Counted from the first letter of the stretch, positions 41,493-54,432 are shown. The stretch is 64,000 nt of DNA from Narthecium ossifragum (GCA_963920575.1 OY986969.1:16787288-16851287), one strand, 5' to 3'. The notes: generated by a model not told the origin, from the sequence alone. Numbers and translations: made by a program.

Positions 41493-43950
41493 TGTCACGC
41501 CCCGACCCGCGAAAGCCCAACCGGGCCGGGCGACGCGAATCGGAACCTAACAAACGCGGAAGAAAAGCTGGCGAGGGTTCCCTCTAACCTATTGGTCTCC
41601 CTAACATTTCACCAAAGCACCCCCAAATAAAGCAACAATTAACAACACTGACTAGCAAAATCTCGAACCACAGATTATAAATTCAAAGTGTTAATATACA
41701 TATCCTCGGAGAGGGGAAGATTCAAATACAACATTACTCCCGTAGGAGACTATCTAACTTAGGGTATAAAAGCAATAAACGATCACCACCTCTCAAGCCC
41801 ACCTGGCGCCGCCGCACCGCCAACCAACTGCCCGGTAGGGGCCACAGAAGAAGAACTGCCGCCTGCACCTGCAAACGCAGCCCGGGTAGGTGTGAGCACT
41901 AAGCTCAGTAGGGATCTACACTACGACACACAGAAAGAAGAGGGAAACGCAACAGTGTCGCCCTCAAGTAGGACCTGGGTGTATACAGGGGTCTCATAAC
42001 CCCACCGCGTGTCCCTGAGGCCCAGGGACGACACTCAGTAACAGGAACAACACTGGCGACACTACAGGTCAGCACAGTGGGACACCGGCTACACCTCAGC
42101 ATCCGACTCAAGGCCGACACGACCTCTACAATCATCAAGCATCAGGTGTACCAGTCCTCTAAGCCTATCATAAGATCGACTCGACACCACAATTCAAACC
42201 GGGTCCAAACTACCCAACCCCGGTCCTAGAGCTAAGTCGGAGCTTCCAGCCTCGGGACGGCGACCCAAGGATCACCCACGCCCTAACCAATGCAACTAAT
42301 GCACAATCAACAATGCATGCTATGACATACACAAACAGGAGATAGGCATGCAGCAGTATGGCAAACATCATATAAGTCTACTGGATCGCTGCAGCGGTAC
42401 CACCAACCGCTGCCAGCCGATCCGCAGCGGGTCCCGGCATTACGACGGTACCCTGACCGTCGACCGCAGACTCCTGCAACGGGAAGCAACCCCGAAAACC
42501 GCTCATGAATAGTAGAAATATAATATTATAATTCGACATATAATATTATATTTAAAACACCAAATGTTCTCTACTAGAGGCTATTTGATCTAGTCGATCC
42601 GACGTCCAAACGACGTCGGATTCAAGATCCAACTTAGCCACCAGTAGAGCTACATATGTGGATCAACATATCCAAAATCCAGAATCATCCAACGGTTGGG
42701 TTAACGCGAAAACGCTAATGAAAACCACTAATCAAAACTAACTTTCTAATTAATTACTGCAACGCAGCCCTCCAGAAAACAATTCATAAGAAATCGCGCC
42801 GCAAGCCAAGATCATGTACTCACCGGCCGGAAAAGCCAAGATTATGAAACAAGATGGAATGGAAAGCTAACGAATAGATCTACAACTCTTGTGTTTAGCA
42901 AAAGCCAAGATCATGTACTCACCGGCTGGAAAACGCGCCGCAAGCCGGCTGTTTCTCAAGAACAGCAGAAAAACAGAGAATCCGAGCTTAATCATGTAAT
43001 AAACCTACTCAAATCTCAACTGATTAACATGAAACTTAGATCAGTTATTCTAATAGGCAACATGCATCTAATAGCAAGAAGATCAACAGATCCAACGGTT
43101 GGATCACGCGAAACCCACTTAAGAACACATGTAGGTAGAAGAACCTACCCAACAGCGCATTCCTCGGTTGATCTCTCGCAAACCAGTCACCAACACGACT
43201 CCAAACCACCTCAGCTACCTTCCTCTCGTCTCCATGAATCCAACAAGCTTTAAAACACCCAATTTGGTGGTCGGATGAGGGAGAACGGCGAAGAAGAAGC
43301 TCGCCGGCGGAGAAGGGAAGAAACAGAGCACCGCGGGAAAGAAGAGAAAGGAAGAAGAAGAAGAGAAGATAAGAGAAGAGAAGAAGAAGAAGGGAAAGCT
43401 CGGGGGAAAGCCAGGAAAGCCGGAGGAAAGCCTGGGGGAGGGGAGGGAAAGTCCTCCCTCCCCTGACAGGGGAAAACGATGGTCGGCTGCCGTCATCGCG
43501 GAAGAGAAAAACCCACCGACTGTTTGATCACGAGTCCGATCGATCGCTCCTACGAGCGATCGATCGCTCCCGAGCCGCAAACAGCCCCAAAACCTTATGC
43601 ACTAAGCGATCGATCTCCAAAGCATGTCAGATCGATCTGGCTAGCAAGGCCAGATCGATCTCATTAGCAATCCAGATCGATCTCCTTCGCCCAGAAAGGC
43701 AAACTTGGGCTAAAACACAAGCCCAAGCTCAGATCTTCCGATCTCGGGTTCACCTAGCCATTCTAACAAACACGAACACAGACAAGGTCAGTGTGTGCAC
43801 ACGCGAGTGTTAAACAAACCAACAAGGCGCAATTTACCAAATTGCCCTTGCGGTTCAAGAAACAATACGATCCACCGGATCGCGCGCTCGACGCGAAACA
43901 AACCAACGAGCCACGGGCCCGACCCAGGAGTAGAGGGACGGGTCCTCACA
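41493..43950 (-). mobile_element. 5' LTR of element B (full length)
   Basis: The LTR is 2458 bp, TGTGAGGACC at 43950 to CACGCCCCGACC at 41493 in plus orientation. It has the upstream palindrome near 43830-43850, GATCGATC array 43540-43690, a pyrimidine leader, a donor-like GTAGGT at 43148 and acceptor-like GTTTGCAG ending at 41869. A CCAAGATCATGTACTCACCGGC block is duplicated within the LTR near 42805-42830 and 42904-42930. Confidence 0.9.
43540..43690. repeat. GATCGATC array in the 5' LTR of B
   Basis: Seven or so palindromes, mixed GCGATCGATCGC and AGATCGATCT types, spaced 15-30 bp; nearly identical to 35264-35425. Confidence 0.82.
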
Positions 43951-46013
43951 GGATATACACTACGACACACAGAAGGAAGAGGGAAACGCAACAGTGTCGC
44001 CCTCAAGCCAGACTCGAGTGAGCTACAATGGTCCCATTACCATTCACCGGTGATCTCCAGGCATATCCAACCATGGTCACCCCAACGGACTGGGCCCATC
44101 CTGGATACACCTAGTGTCGCAGGGTTCCAGCTGTGGTCACCCGTTCTTCACTGGGCCCACACTGATGCCCCTGCTGGCAGGAACGGACACTGCCCAAAGA
44201 ATAAGACCCGCCACCGGTGGCATCCTCAACACCTGACTTGAGGCCGACACGACCTCTACAATCATCAAGTCACAAGTGTACCAGTCATCTAAGCCTATCA
44301 TCGAATCGACTGGACACCACAATTCAAACCGGGTCCAAACCACCCAACCCCGGTCCTAGGGCTAAGTCCGAGCTTCCAACCTTGGGACGGCGACCCAAAG
44401 ATCACCCACGCGCTAACCAATGCAACTAATGCACACAACAATAATGCATGCTATAACATACACAGATAATAAGAAAGGCATGCAACAGTATGTCAAGCAT
44501 CATATAAGTCTACTGGATCGCTGCAGCGGTACTACCAACCGCTGCCAGCCGATTCGCAGTGGGTCCCGGCATTACGACGGTACCACGACCGTCAACCGCG
44601 AACTCCTGCAATGGGAAGCAACCCCGAAAACCGTGTTGAACAGTAAACAATATAATATTATATTCCGAAATATAATATTATATTCAAACACCCAAAACCT
44701 CTACTTAGGGGCTAATTGATCCCGTCGATCCGACATCTAAACGACGTCGGATTCAATATCCAACTTAGTCACCAGTAGGTGTATAAACCAGGATCATCAC
44801 ATCCAAACATCATAATCATCCAACGGTTGGATTAACGGGAAAACACTAATCAAAATCGTTAATCAAACTAACTTACCCATTAATTGCTGCAACGCAGCCC
44901 TTCAGAAAACAATTCATAAGAAATCATACATAAATCGGAAAAATATACAACAAGATGGAATGGAAAGCTAACGAATAGCTCTACAACTCTTATGTTTATG
45001 AAAAACCAAGATTATGTACTCGCCGGCCGGAAAACTCGCCGCAAGCCGGCTGTTTCTCAAGAACAGCAGAAAACCAGAAATCCGAGACTAATCACCCATA
45101 AAACCTACACAAATCTCAACTGATTAACATGAAACTTAAATCAGTAATTCTAACAGGTATAAGGAATCCAACAAAGCAAGGATCAACAAGATCCAACGGC
45201 TAGATCTCAAGAAAACCCGAAAAGAACACAGTAGGTATAACCCTACCTAGCTGCGCTTTCCTCGGCTGATTCCCCGCGATTTGATCACCAACAAGCCTCC
45301 AAACCTCTTCAGGGATCTTCCTCTCGTTGTCACGAATCCAACGAGCCAAAGAACGCCGGAAAAGATGGCCAGAGGAGGGAGAACGGAGGAGATGAAGGAG
45401 GCTGCCGGAAACAGGGCAAAGAAGCAGAGCTTCGGGAGAGAAAGGAGAAGGAAGAAGAAGGAGAGGAGAAGGAGGAAGAGGAGGGGAAGAAAAGAGGGGA
45501 AAGGGGAAGGGGAAAGCCGGGAAAGAGGGGGAAAAGTGAGGGGAGGGGAGGGAAAGTCTTCCCTCTCTGACAGGAGAGAGTGACGGCCAGCGGTGGCCGT
45601 CCTCGCGAAGCAGAAAACCAACCGACTCATAAATGATCGATCCTTCCTCAAGGAAGGATCGATCCTTCATGACGTCTCACAAGGCTTTTTGGCACGAAAA
45701 GAATCGATCCCTTAGCCAGAGAGGATCGATCCTTTGTGTGCTGAAAGCTAAACTTGGGCAAGAACTCAAGCCCAAGTCCGGATCTTTCGATCCCGGGTTC
45801 ACCTAGCCATTCTAAACAAACACAAACACATAGAAGGTCAGTGTGTGCACACGCGGGTGTGAAACAAACCAACAAGGCACAATTTACCAAATTGCCCTTG
45901 GGGTCCAAGAAACAATGCGATCCACCGGATCGCGCGCTCGACGCGAAACAAACCAACGAGCCACGGGCCCGACCCAACCGGTCAACCCAGGAGTAGAGGG
46001 ACGGGTCCTCACA
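43951..46013 (-). mobile_element. R/U3 piece of solo LTR A
   Basis: It starts at GGATATACACTACGACACAC, matching the middle of the LTR of B (41912 onward), and runs to GGGTCCTCACA at 46013. Along its length it diverges from B, with a different pyrimidine leader (45400-45560) and GATC array (45640-45740). The 5' end at 43951 is the insertion point of B. Confidence 0.85.
45640..45740. repeat. GGATCGATCC cluster in LTR A
   Basis: Four cores (GATCGATCC types and one GAATCGATCC) in about 100 bp near the U3 end of LTR A. Confidence 0.75.
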
Positions 46014-46018
46014 CTTAT

Positions 46019-47746
46019 AGTCCATTACCTGTTTCTAATGAGAAATCATTACCTTCTGTATTGCAAGCACCTATTCCAGATCTGAAACCTCTTCCTAATC
46101 ATCTTAAATTCGCTTTTCTTGGAGATGAAGGAGTATTACCACAGATTATCTCCAATAACCTTAGTGCACCACAGGAAGAGAAACTTGTGCAGGTTCTTAA
46201 GAAGCATAAGACAGCTATTGGTTGGACAATTGCAGACATCAAGGGAATCAGCCCGAGTACATGCATGCATCGTATCTTGCTTGAGGAGGGAGTAAAACCT
46301 TCCCGCCAACCACAAAGAAGGTTAAACCCGCCCATGATGGATGTAGTAAAGAAGGAGATCCTCAAACTTCTTGAAGTTGGAGTGATCTATCCTATTTCGA
46401 ATAGCACTTGGGTTAGTCCAGTTCAAGTGGTTCCTAAAAAGACAGGAATAACCGTGGTGAAAAATCAAAATGATGAGTTAGTTACCACCCGTGTTCAGAA
46501 TGGGTGGAGGGTTTGTATAGATTATAGAAAATTAAATGCTATAACCCGCAAGGACCATTTCCCTTTACCTTTTATTAATCAGATGCTTGAAAGGTTAGCT
46601 GGTCACTCTTATTATTGTTTTCTTGACGGTTATTCAGGTTATTTTCAGATTGCCATTACCCCTGAAGATCAGGAAAAGACAACGTTCACATGTCCATTCG
46701 GAACTTTTGCTTATCGTCGCATGCCCTTTGGCCTTTGTAACGCCCCAGCTACTTTCCAAAGGTGTATGGTTAGTATATTTTCAGATTATATTGAACATAT
46801 CATAGAAGTCTTTACGGATGATTTCACAGTTTATGGAAACTGCTTTGATAATTGTTTACATAATCTTACACTTGTTCTTCAAAGATGCATAGAAACTAGT
46901 CTTGTGTTAAATTCTGAGAAATGTCATTTCATGGTTGAACAAGGTATAGTTTTGGGTCATGTTATTTCATCTAAAGGAATTGAGGTTGATAAAGCTAAAG
47001 TTGATGTCATTCAATCTTTACCTTATCCCACTAGTGTGCGGGAAGTTCGTTCTTTTCTTGGACATACAGGTTTTTATCGAAGATTCATAAAGGACTTCTC
47101 TAAAATAGCATTACCGCTATGCACGTTGTTAGAAAAGGACAAGGTTTTTGAGTTCGATGAGGCATGCAAAAAGGCATTTGACAAACTGAAAGAATTGTTG
47201 ACTTCTACTCCAGTTATTCAGCCCCCAGACTGGAGCGTTCCATTCGAAATAATGTGTGATGCGAGTGATTATGCAGTGGGTGCGGTTTTGGGTCAAAAGA
47301 TTGGAAGAGCTTCTCATGCAATTTACTATGCTTCCAAAACTTTGGATGATGCCCAGAGAAATTATTCTACAACTGAAAAAGAACTTTTAGCTGTAGTGTT
47401 TGCTTTAGAAAAATTTCGGTCTTATTTACTTGGTACTAAGGTCATTATTTACTCTGATCATGCAGCTCTTCGTTATTTAATGACGAAGAAGGAGGCAAAG
47501 CCGAGATTAATACGATGGATACTTCTCTTGAGTGAATTTGATTTGGAGATAAAAGACAAAAGAGGAACAGAAAATAGGGTCGCAGATCATCTGAGTCGAT
47601 TAATTCATGTGGAGGATAAACTTCGTTTGCAGGAAACATTCCCTGATGAACAACTGTTCTCCGCAAATGTGACATTACCTTGGTATGGAAATATTGTGAA
47701 TTATTTGGTTACTAATATGTTACCTTCTTATTTGTCTAAGGCTTAA
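46019..47746 (+). pseudogene. Reverse transcriptase and RNase H of the Athila-like element
   Basis: A 561-codon frame (46061-47746) is open throughout. Motifs in order: [33 protein letters not shown]...[25 protein letters not shown] (about 46430-46570), [29 protein letters not shown], the catalytic FTDDFTVYG (about 46812), [32 protein letters not shown] (RNase H), [23 protein letters not shown] and [14 protein letters not shown]. The residue before the catalytic DD is Thr. The insertion of LTR A separates it from protease, so no polyprotein is possible although the RT itself is open. Confidence 0.93.
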
Positions 47747-48943
47747 AGAGATAAGATCAAAAGTGATGCCAAATACTATGTGTGGGATGACCCATATTTA
47801 TGAAAGCATTGTGCAGATCAAGTAATAAGAAGGTGCGTTCTTGAAAGTGAAATTATTTCTATACTCACTTTTTGTCATTCTCATGCTTGTGGAGGTCACT
47901 TGGAGTTAAGAGAACGGCAAGAAAAGTGTTAGAATGTGGTTTCTATTGGCCTTCTTTATTTCGAGATTAATACTCTCTTTGTAAGTCATCCGAGAATTGT
48001 CAAAAGACAGGTAACATATCCCAAAGGAATGAGATGCCACAAACCCCCATATTATTTTGTGAAATTTTCGATGTTTGGGGCATCGATTTCATGGGTCTGT
48101 TCCCTATATCTTTTGGTTATGTTTATATTCTACTTGCTGTTGATTATGTTTCAAAATGGGTAGAAGCTAAAGCTACCAGGACTGACGATTCTAAAGTTGT
48201 TACAGATTTTATCAAGTCTAACATATTATCAAGGTTTGGAATTCCAAGAGCTCTAATAAGTGATCGAGGCACTCACTTTTGCAATCGGACTGTTGAGGCG
48301 TTACTACGGAAGTACCATGTGACTCATAAGGTCTCAACCGCCTATCATCCACAAACTAGTGGATAAGCGGAAGTGTCAAATCGAGAGATCAAGTCCATCA
48401 TCGCAAAGACGATCAATCCCAGTGGAAAAGATTGGAGTTTGCGTTTGGATGATGCGTTGTGGGCATATAGGACTGCATATAAGACACCCATCGGTATGTC
48501 ACATTCCAGTTGAGTTAGAACATAAAGCTTATTGGGCTATCAAGAGCTTTAACATGAAGATGGATGAGAGTGGAGAACACAGGAAGTTGCAACTGCAAGA
48601 ATTAGAGGAAATTCGCAATGATGCCTATGAGAGCGCCAGGATTTACAAGGAAAAGACAAAAGCTTATCATGATAAGATGATCTCTAGAAAGGATTTTAAA
48701 GTTGGTCAAAAAGTTCTCCTTTATCAATCACGCCTACGCTTGTTTCCAGGTAAGTTACGTTCTCGTTGGAGTGGACCTTTTATTGTTACTAATGTTTTTT
48801 CTCATGGTGCAGTTAAAATTCAAAGTTTAGCCACTTCCAAAATGTTTACGGTGAATGACTATCGACTTAAACCTTTCTATGAAGGCGTTCAAACAGAAAA
48901 TATGGAAAAATTGGACCTTGAGGAGCCAACTTATACTGATTGA
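47747..48943 (+). pseudogene. Integrase of the Athila-like element
   Basis: After a stop at 47744-47746 the zinc-binding region is recognisable but broken (FCHSHACGGH near 47872). The catalytic core is in a frame from 48034: [10 protein letters not shown] (first Asp), [30 protein letters not shown] (second Asp) and [12 protein letters not shown], stopped at 48366. [10 protein letters not shown] with the Glu follows. A frame change leads to the C-terminal segment 48490-48943 ([43 protein letters not shown]). Several lesions make it inactive. Confidence 0.88.
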
Positions 48944-49100
48944 AGAAGAAAGTATGAAGTCGAGCCATTGACAATAAACAAAGGCGCTGCTTGGGAGGCA
49001 ACCTAAGGGGAGTTCATTCCTTTGGCTTTTTATTTTCGCATTTCCATTTTAGTTTTTTCTACCTTTTCTTTGCATTCCACCTTACATTGGGGACAATGTC
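48944..49100 (+). other. 3' tail start of the Athila-like element
   Basis: GGCGCTGCTTGGGAGGCAAC (about 48982-49001) and CATTGGGGACAATGT (about 49085-49099) are conserved landmarks after pol in Athila/Tat elements. Solo LTR D is inserted at ATGT, and the interrupted landmark resumes at 51673 as ATGTTAGTTTCAAGTGTGGGGG. Confidence 0.8.
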
Positions 49101-51672
49101 TGTCACACCCCGACCTAGAAAACCCATCCAAGCTGAGGCGTGAGGGGAAATCTACCTATTCGTCTCCAGCTGGCGCGATACAATGCGGAATTAAAGAAAA
49201 CTTAAACAATGTATATCTCAGAGGTGAAACAGAAATTCAATTTACATAACATCAGTTGTACTATTCAACATTTGATACAAATCTTCCAATGAAAGAATAT
49301 TATACATTAATCTCAAAGGTCCTCGAAATGTAGATAATTTACAAAATCTGCCAAAGTACAACAGTCGATCCTCCAGCAACCTCAAACACCTCTGGATGTA
49401 GTCGCGCCACCAAAGCTGATCCGTCGGCTCTACTGAAGAAGAACTGACGCCTGCACCTGCAAATGCAGCCCGGGTAGGAGTGAGCGATAAGCTCAGTAGG
49501 GTTCTACTCTACGGCACACTGAAGGGAGGAAAACAACAACAGTGTTGTCTCCCCGCTCAAGTCTAATGGATGCCACGGGTCCCATAACCCTGTTGATGTC
49601 CCAAGGGCTCCTGTCATGAAACCTCTCTCCTGAACAAGTTACCAGGAGGCCAAGGAACAGTAACATGCAAGATCACCCTTACCCAAGCTGGAATACCAAG
49701 CCTTGGGGAAACACGTCGGGAACGCATCAACATCCATCCTTAGCACTTGGCTTTGGAAGACAACACGACCTCTAAACCTCAACAAAGATCAGAGTCAACT
49801 AGCGTGCATCCTCAATAGCATGAGATTATGATCAAACAATCACACCCTAACCCTGAATACCCAGCCACGGTCCTAAGGCTAGATCCGAGCTACCCGAGAG
49901 CCTCGGATCGGCGATCCAAACCATCGCCCGCCTAACCTCAAATGCCTCTAATGCAATCAAGATGCATGCAATGCTCAGGCACAAATAAAGAGATATAAGC
50001 ATGCAACACAATGTCATTAATCATACAGGGCTAGGCATAGCTTACAGCTAGCCAAGGGTAAGCATAGCAAGGCCTCAAATACGGAATAACTATGCTAACC
50101 AAACAAACATCTGAGCAAAGCATTAAATACAGATATACAATAGTCTTCAGTGCTCCCTTGCACCTGACAGACTAAGGTTCCACAATTACCCTACAAGTAA
50201 CTGGCCACATTTATACAATAGCCCTCGGCACGCGCCGACAAGAGGCTAAGGTTCCACAATTCCACATTAGCTAGCACTCATAGCTAGCTAATGGTTAAGC
50301 AATCAAAATAGCATTTAACTACTTATCAAACACGTATTAAATGCAATCAAACCATAGATTCGCCAAAAAAAGGAAGATACTCGATTCGATCCTCAAATCC
50401 ATATACATGCTTCCCAACATATTTAGATACTAATCACCAATCAAAACCGTCCAAGAAAAGCCAGAAAACCATATTCAAGGGCCCACGGACGATGTCACGG
50501 TCGATCCTCCGATCGACCATGAGGCCACGGACGATGTCACGGTCGATCCACCGATCGACCGTGAGGCCAAAACGAGGAAAACCCATGGGCGACGGTCGAT
50601 CGGCCCATCGACCGTCGGGAGTCCAAAACGAGACAGAGCCTCACGGACGATGCGACGGTCGATCCGACGGTCGACCGTGAGGCAGGATGAAAAAGAGAGA
50701 GAACCCATGGTCGATCGACCCATCGACCGTGGGAGGCTAAAATCCCGACAGAGCCTGACGGCCGATCCGACGGTCGACCGCCAGGCCCAGAAAGTGTAAA
50801 ACAACACTTGACGGTCGATGCACCGATCGACCGTCGAGCCTTAGGTACAGTTCTTCAGAACAGTGCTGGAAATCTAATTTCTTAGATTTCAAGGATCAAA
50901 TCAAGTTGGAATTCGATGAAACTTTGTAAGCACGCATAAAAGATGATGGGGAATCCAATGATGCAAAGAAATCATATTTTTGACGGTTAAATCATCAATT
51001 TAGGTTAAAATGGCCGAAAACCGATAAACGGCGAGAATACGGAAAACCAGCCGTTAAAATACCGAAATCACAACGTAGGAATACTGAAAACGAGCCACAC
51101 CACAAGTGCTACAAGCTACACAACATTCTAACAAGTATTCCTACAGCAAAAAGGCATTAAACCTATCCTAGGAGAACCCGATCCAAAGATCGAGGTAGAA
51201 ACACCTACTTGAAGAGATAGGGCAGCTCCTCCACGCATCCCCCAACTCCGACTTCCGAAATCCGCTCCTCGAAAGCCACGCCTCCAAGCCCTAGCTCAGC
51301 CGCAGGAGAGAGGGAGAAGAGAGAAAGAAAGGCCGGAGGAGAAGAAAAGGAAAGGAGAGAGAGAAAGGAAAGGGTTTAAATAGAAAGCTGGAATCCATCA
51401 CAGCCGTCCGATTCGATCTCTTCCGATCGAGCTCCGATCTTCCGATCGGAAGCGCCCTGAAGGTTCTAATCAAACACATACATCAATCAAAGGCTATGTG
51501 TGCAACGCGGGTGTGAAACTGACCACCAGGGAGCATATTTGCCAAAATGCCACTGGGGTCAAAAACGGCGATGCGATCAACCGATCGCATCCCAAGGCCA
51601 ACCGGGCCAAACCACAAACCCAGACCCTCGACCTAACGCGGTCGAACCAGGTTGGAGGTACGGGTCCTCACA
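49101..51672 (-). mobile_element. Solo chromovirus LTR D
   Basis: Plus-strand ends are TGTCACACCCCGACC and GGGTCCTCACA, flanked by ATGTC (49096-49100) and ATGTT (51673-51677). It belongs to the E subfamily, with an ACGGTCGA array at 50485-50845. On the minus strand it has the upstream palindrome near 51530, a TATTTAAACCC box near 51372-51382, a donor-like GTAGGTGTTTCTACC from 51208 downward and an acceptor-like ATTTGCAG/GTGCAGG ending at 49457. Confidence 0.92.
50485..50845. repeat. ACGGTCGA palindrome array in LTR D
   Basis: About seven units of CACGG(T/A)CGATG..ACGGTCGATCC..CGATCGACCGTGAGG type. Each unit is internally inverted and units are separated by AAAACGAGACAGAGCC-like spacers. Homologous to 365-690. 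Confidence 0.78.
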
Positions 51673-51677
51673 ATGTT

Positions 51678-53028
51678 AGTTTCAAGTGTGGGGGAGGAGA
51701 TCTAGGAAATCTAGGTTGCATTTGCCATGAGCGAGAACTAGCTAAGTTTGACATATTCATAACATGATTGAATGAGTAATTTTGTGACTTAGAATTAATT
51801 AGTTGAGTTATTTTCCTTGAGATGGCAGTGAATGAATGAGTAGACAAAAGCTGGTGAGATTTTGAGCCTTTAGATTGACACATTCATTTCAGTCTCACTA
51901 TTTTCTTTCATGAGAGATATTCTTCCATGGATTTGTTTCTTTAGAACTTGCTTTGATTCTATTCAAGGTCACATTGACACATGTATACATGAACATGATT
52001 AAGACCATCTTTGTTATAAGTTACATAAGCCAAATAGCCTACCTTTTGATTAAATCCTTTTGCTAAACACCTTTGAGCTTTGTTGACTTCATTGTTAACC
52101 TACATTACAAACTTTAAACCTGAAAAACAATGCTGTTACCCAAGCCATAAAACTAGTGGAGCATTGATCATCATTATGACATGTATGGGTGTGCAAGTTT
52201 CAAGTGTGGGGGTGTTTGGATCGTGGTATGGCTATGATTGGTGAAGTGGAATTTATTTTTATACTCAATTTGTGAGTATGTCAGTTAAAAAAAAATCAAA
52301 AAAAAAATCAGAAAAAGAAAAGAAGAAAAGAAAGTGAAGGAGGAAACTGTTTTTCATGGTACAAAATGTGTTTATCAATCCTCCTAATACTCCAAGAAAG
52401 GGGTATGTTTATGTATGATCTCTACAAAGGTGGAAGCTTTTGCAAAAGATTGTTCACTATTTTAGTTAAAAAGTATTCCTTTGAACAATCTCTTTGTCAA
52501 TGTGAAAATGTTATATGATTTGAGTATGTTAAAGCCAAATTGAAGAAGTTGCTGAACGGAGTGATTGGTTGTACATGTTTTATTGATGCATTTTTGCTCC
52601 ATTAGTTCCATTGGCTTTTGAGCTACATTCCCAAATATTTCCCACCTTAATCCTGGACCCCAATACAACCTTTTGAAGTCCTTATGATTTGTGTTATGCA
52701 TGTGATTTTAGTGGTGGAGAATGAGAAGATATGCAAGCTTATGGTAGATCATTTTCATTGGAATGAATTTGAGTGAAATACATACCCTTCAAACACATGA
52801 GAGTTGAGTGTTAACTTCCGTGAGGTCTACTTATTTATTTTGCTCCATATTCAAGTGAAAATGCTTACTGATTGATTCTTGAGTTGTCTAAAAATGTTGT
52901 TCATGACGTGTTATGAATTGTGAAGATCTTGATTGTTCTTTGTTGATGGTGTTGCAACCTTGCTATGTTGAGTAGAGTGAATTTTAAGTTTTGCCCGAGG
53001 ACGAGCAAAAGCTAAGTGTGGGGGAATT
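51678..53028 (+). other. 3' non-coding region and polypurine tract of the Athila-like element
   Basis: After TTTCAAGTGTGGGGGAGG the region is AT rich, with a second GTTTCAAGTGTGGGGGTG at about 52197 and a final CGAGGACGAGCAAAAGCTAAGTGTGGGGG ending just before the LTR (PPT about 53011-53028). Many Athila elements carry an env-like ORF here; none longer than 80 codons is visible. Confidence 0.75.
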
Positions 53029-54432
53029 TGATGATGATGCATAATGTTATATTTTTAGCCCTTAATGCTTAGTCTCATGTGCTTATTTAGTTCCTAAATA
53101 CACTCATTATTCTTATATTTTGATTTAGGATGCAATTGAAGTCCTTAAGTCGAAAAGAAGCGGAAAAGAGTACATGGATCAACTTTAAAGATTAAACTGT
53201 ACCTGTTCATTAAGAACCAGATGATGTTCCATATATGGTTGGAAAGCTCTTGAAGTCTAGTTTCTGGAAAATTTTACGGTTCGTGATTTGGAGCTTCCTA
53301 AAGAAAGTTACAGTACTTTTACTACAACAAGTGCAGGGCAGAACAGCAAAAGACACAAGCAGAGAAACGAGATCGATCCGCTTTTCAAAGGAGATCGATT
53401 TGGGTCGGGAAAAATCCAGATTTTGAGTTCGCGGATGAAGAAGATCGATCCTTTTTCCAAAGGGGATCGATCCCTTTTGGTTCTGCGGGAAAGATCAAGG
53501 GCCGAGATCTAATCCGAGCTAGGGTTTCATGAAAGCCTATAAATAGACTTCTTTGGGAGATTATTGGGGGGATTCTTGGACACTTTTGGCTGCTCTTTCT
53601 CCTCCTTTATATTTTCCTAGGTTTTCTGTTGTTGAATGAAATCTTTTGGAGGATTGTTCTCGATGGCCCTGCGTGGCTAAATCTTAATTCTTGGTCGAGG
53701 AAACTGAAGCCTCGGAATCAATGAAACTGTGAGATCTAATTTATTTTTATTGTTCAGTTTATACATGAGTATTGGATGTTCTTCTGAGATTAAATCTTCA
53801 TGATTGTCTTGTCTAATTGCTAGGAGGCTTACTAGTTTATTATTCATTGCGATCTACTGCTAGGTTGGATATCAAATCCGTAATTGTTTGATCCCTCTAA
53901 TCTGCGAAGCAACTAGGATCTATTGATTTACTGCGTTTCAGAGATTAATAGATCTTAGGAAGAATATTCAACTAGATTAAATGCAACCGCTTGTGTATGT
54001 GTTGTTTAGCTTCATCGATCTCCCTATTCTTAAGGCTGCTACTAGATTAAATCTACAGCGCTTGTCTTAGGTTGTTTAGTAGTTAGGGTTAATTGGATCG
54101 CTTATTTCTAATTAACTAAGATTGAGGAGAGATTCAAATTGAATTCGGACGATGAATATTCATGGTATGAATTGATTGATACTTGCATCTATGATCAGTG
54201 GTTGGATTCCGATGGTGGATGTTGACTCAGACCAAGGTTAGTTCTCTTGATTTAATTAAACTCTTCGCTTTAGATTTTTTTTACTGTTTTCCTCACGTTT
54301 AAAACCCCCATCTTTGTTCACTAAGCACAAAACTAGACTAATCACTCTTCATGGGATCGACTCATACTCGCACTGCTACATTAATCTTAAAGAGTATTGG
54401 TTTTATTTTTGAGTGCCTGCGACAGCACATCA
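53029..54432 (+). mobile_element. 3' LTR of the Athila-like element
   Basis: 1404 bp, TGATGATGATGC to AGCACATCA, followed by CATAA. It has the same GATCGATC cluster and TATA box as the 5' LTR, and an extra TCTCGATGGCCCTGCG near 53658. Confidence 0.93.

Larger units (their letters stand above)
35054..43950 (-). mobile_element. Element B: gag-only chromovirus derivative inserted in A
   Basis: In sense (minus) order B has a full 5' LTR (43950-41493), a tRNA-Met PBS, gag (41290 to about 39916), an internal join straight to the 3' tail (35739-35697) and a 3' LTR reduced to its U3 side (35696-35054). Protease, RT, RNase H and integrase are absent. The 3' LTR ends at a junction GTGAGCACTAAG/AAACAGAG with A, where R/U5 of B and about 10 bp of A were lost. 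Element L is inserted at ATAAG between gag and tail. Confidence 0.8.
34647..46013 (-). mobile_element. Solo chromovirus LTR A, split by element B
   Basis: The outer ends are TGTCGCGCCCCGACCC (34647) and GGGTCCTCACA (46013), flanked by exact CTTAT duplications (34642-34646 and 46014-46018). The two LTR pieces are 34647-35053 (U5/R side) and 43951-46013 (R/U3 side). Placed together they give about 2.47 kb, the length of the LTR of B, with only some 10 bp missing at the break. The U3 piece differs clearly from B (a GGATCGATCC array at 45640-45740 rather than GATCGATCGCTC), so A is an independent, older LTR. Confidence 0.8.
30189..54432 (+). mobile_element. Athila-like Ty3/gypsy retrotransposon hosting further insertions
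   Basis: Two LTRs (30189-31579 and 53029-54432) are flanked by exact 5-bp duplications CATAA (30184-30188 and 54433-54437). Between them lie a tRNA-Asp-type PBS, gag, protease, RT-RNase H, integrase, a GCGCTGCTTGGGAGGCAACC tail (about 48983) and PPT-like AAGTGTGGGGG motifs, the standard Athila/Tat order. Solo LTR A (34647-46013) splits protease from RT and solo LTR D (49101-51672) lies in the 3' tail. Excluding insertions the element is about 10.3 kb. Hand comparison of the LTRs gives roughly 30-35 substitutions over 1.39 kb. Confidence 0.93.
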
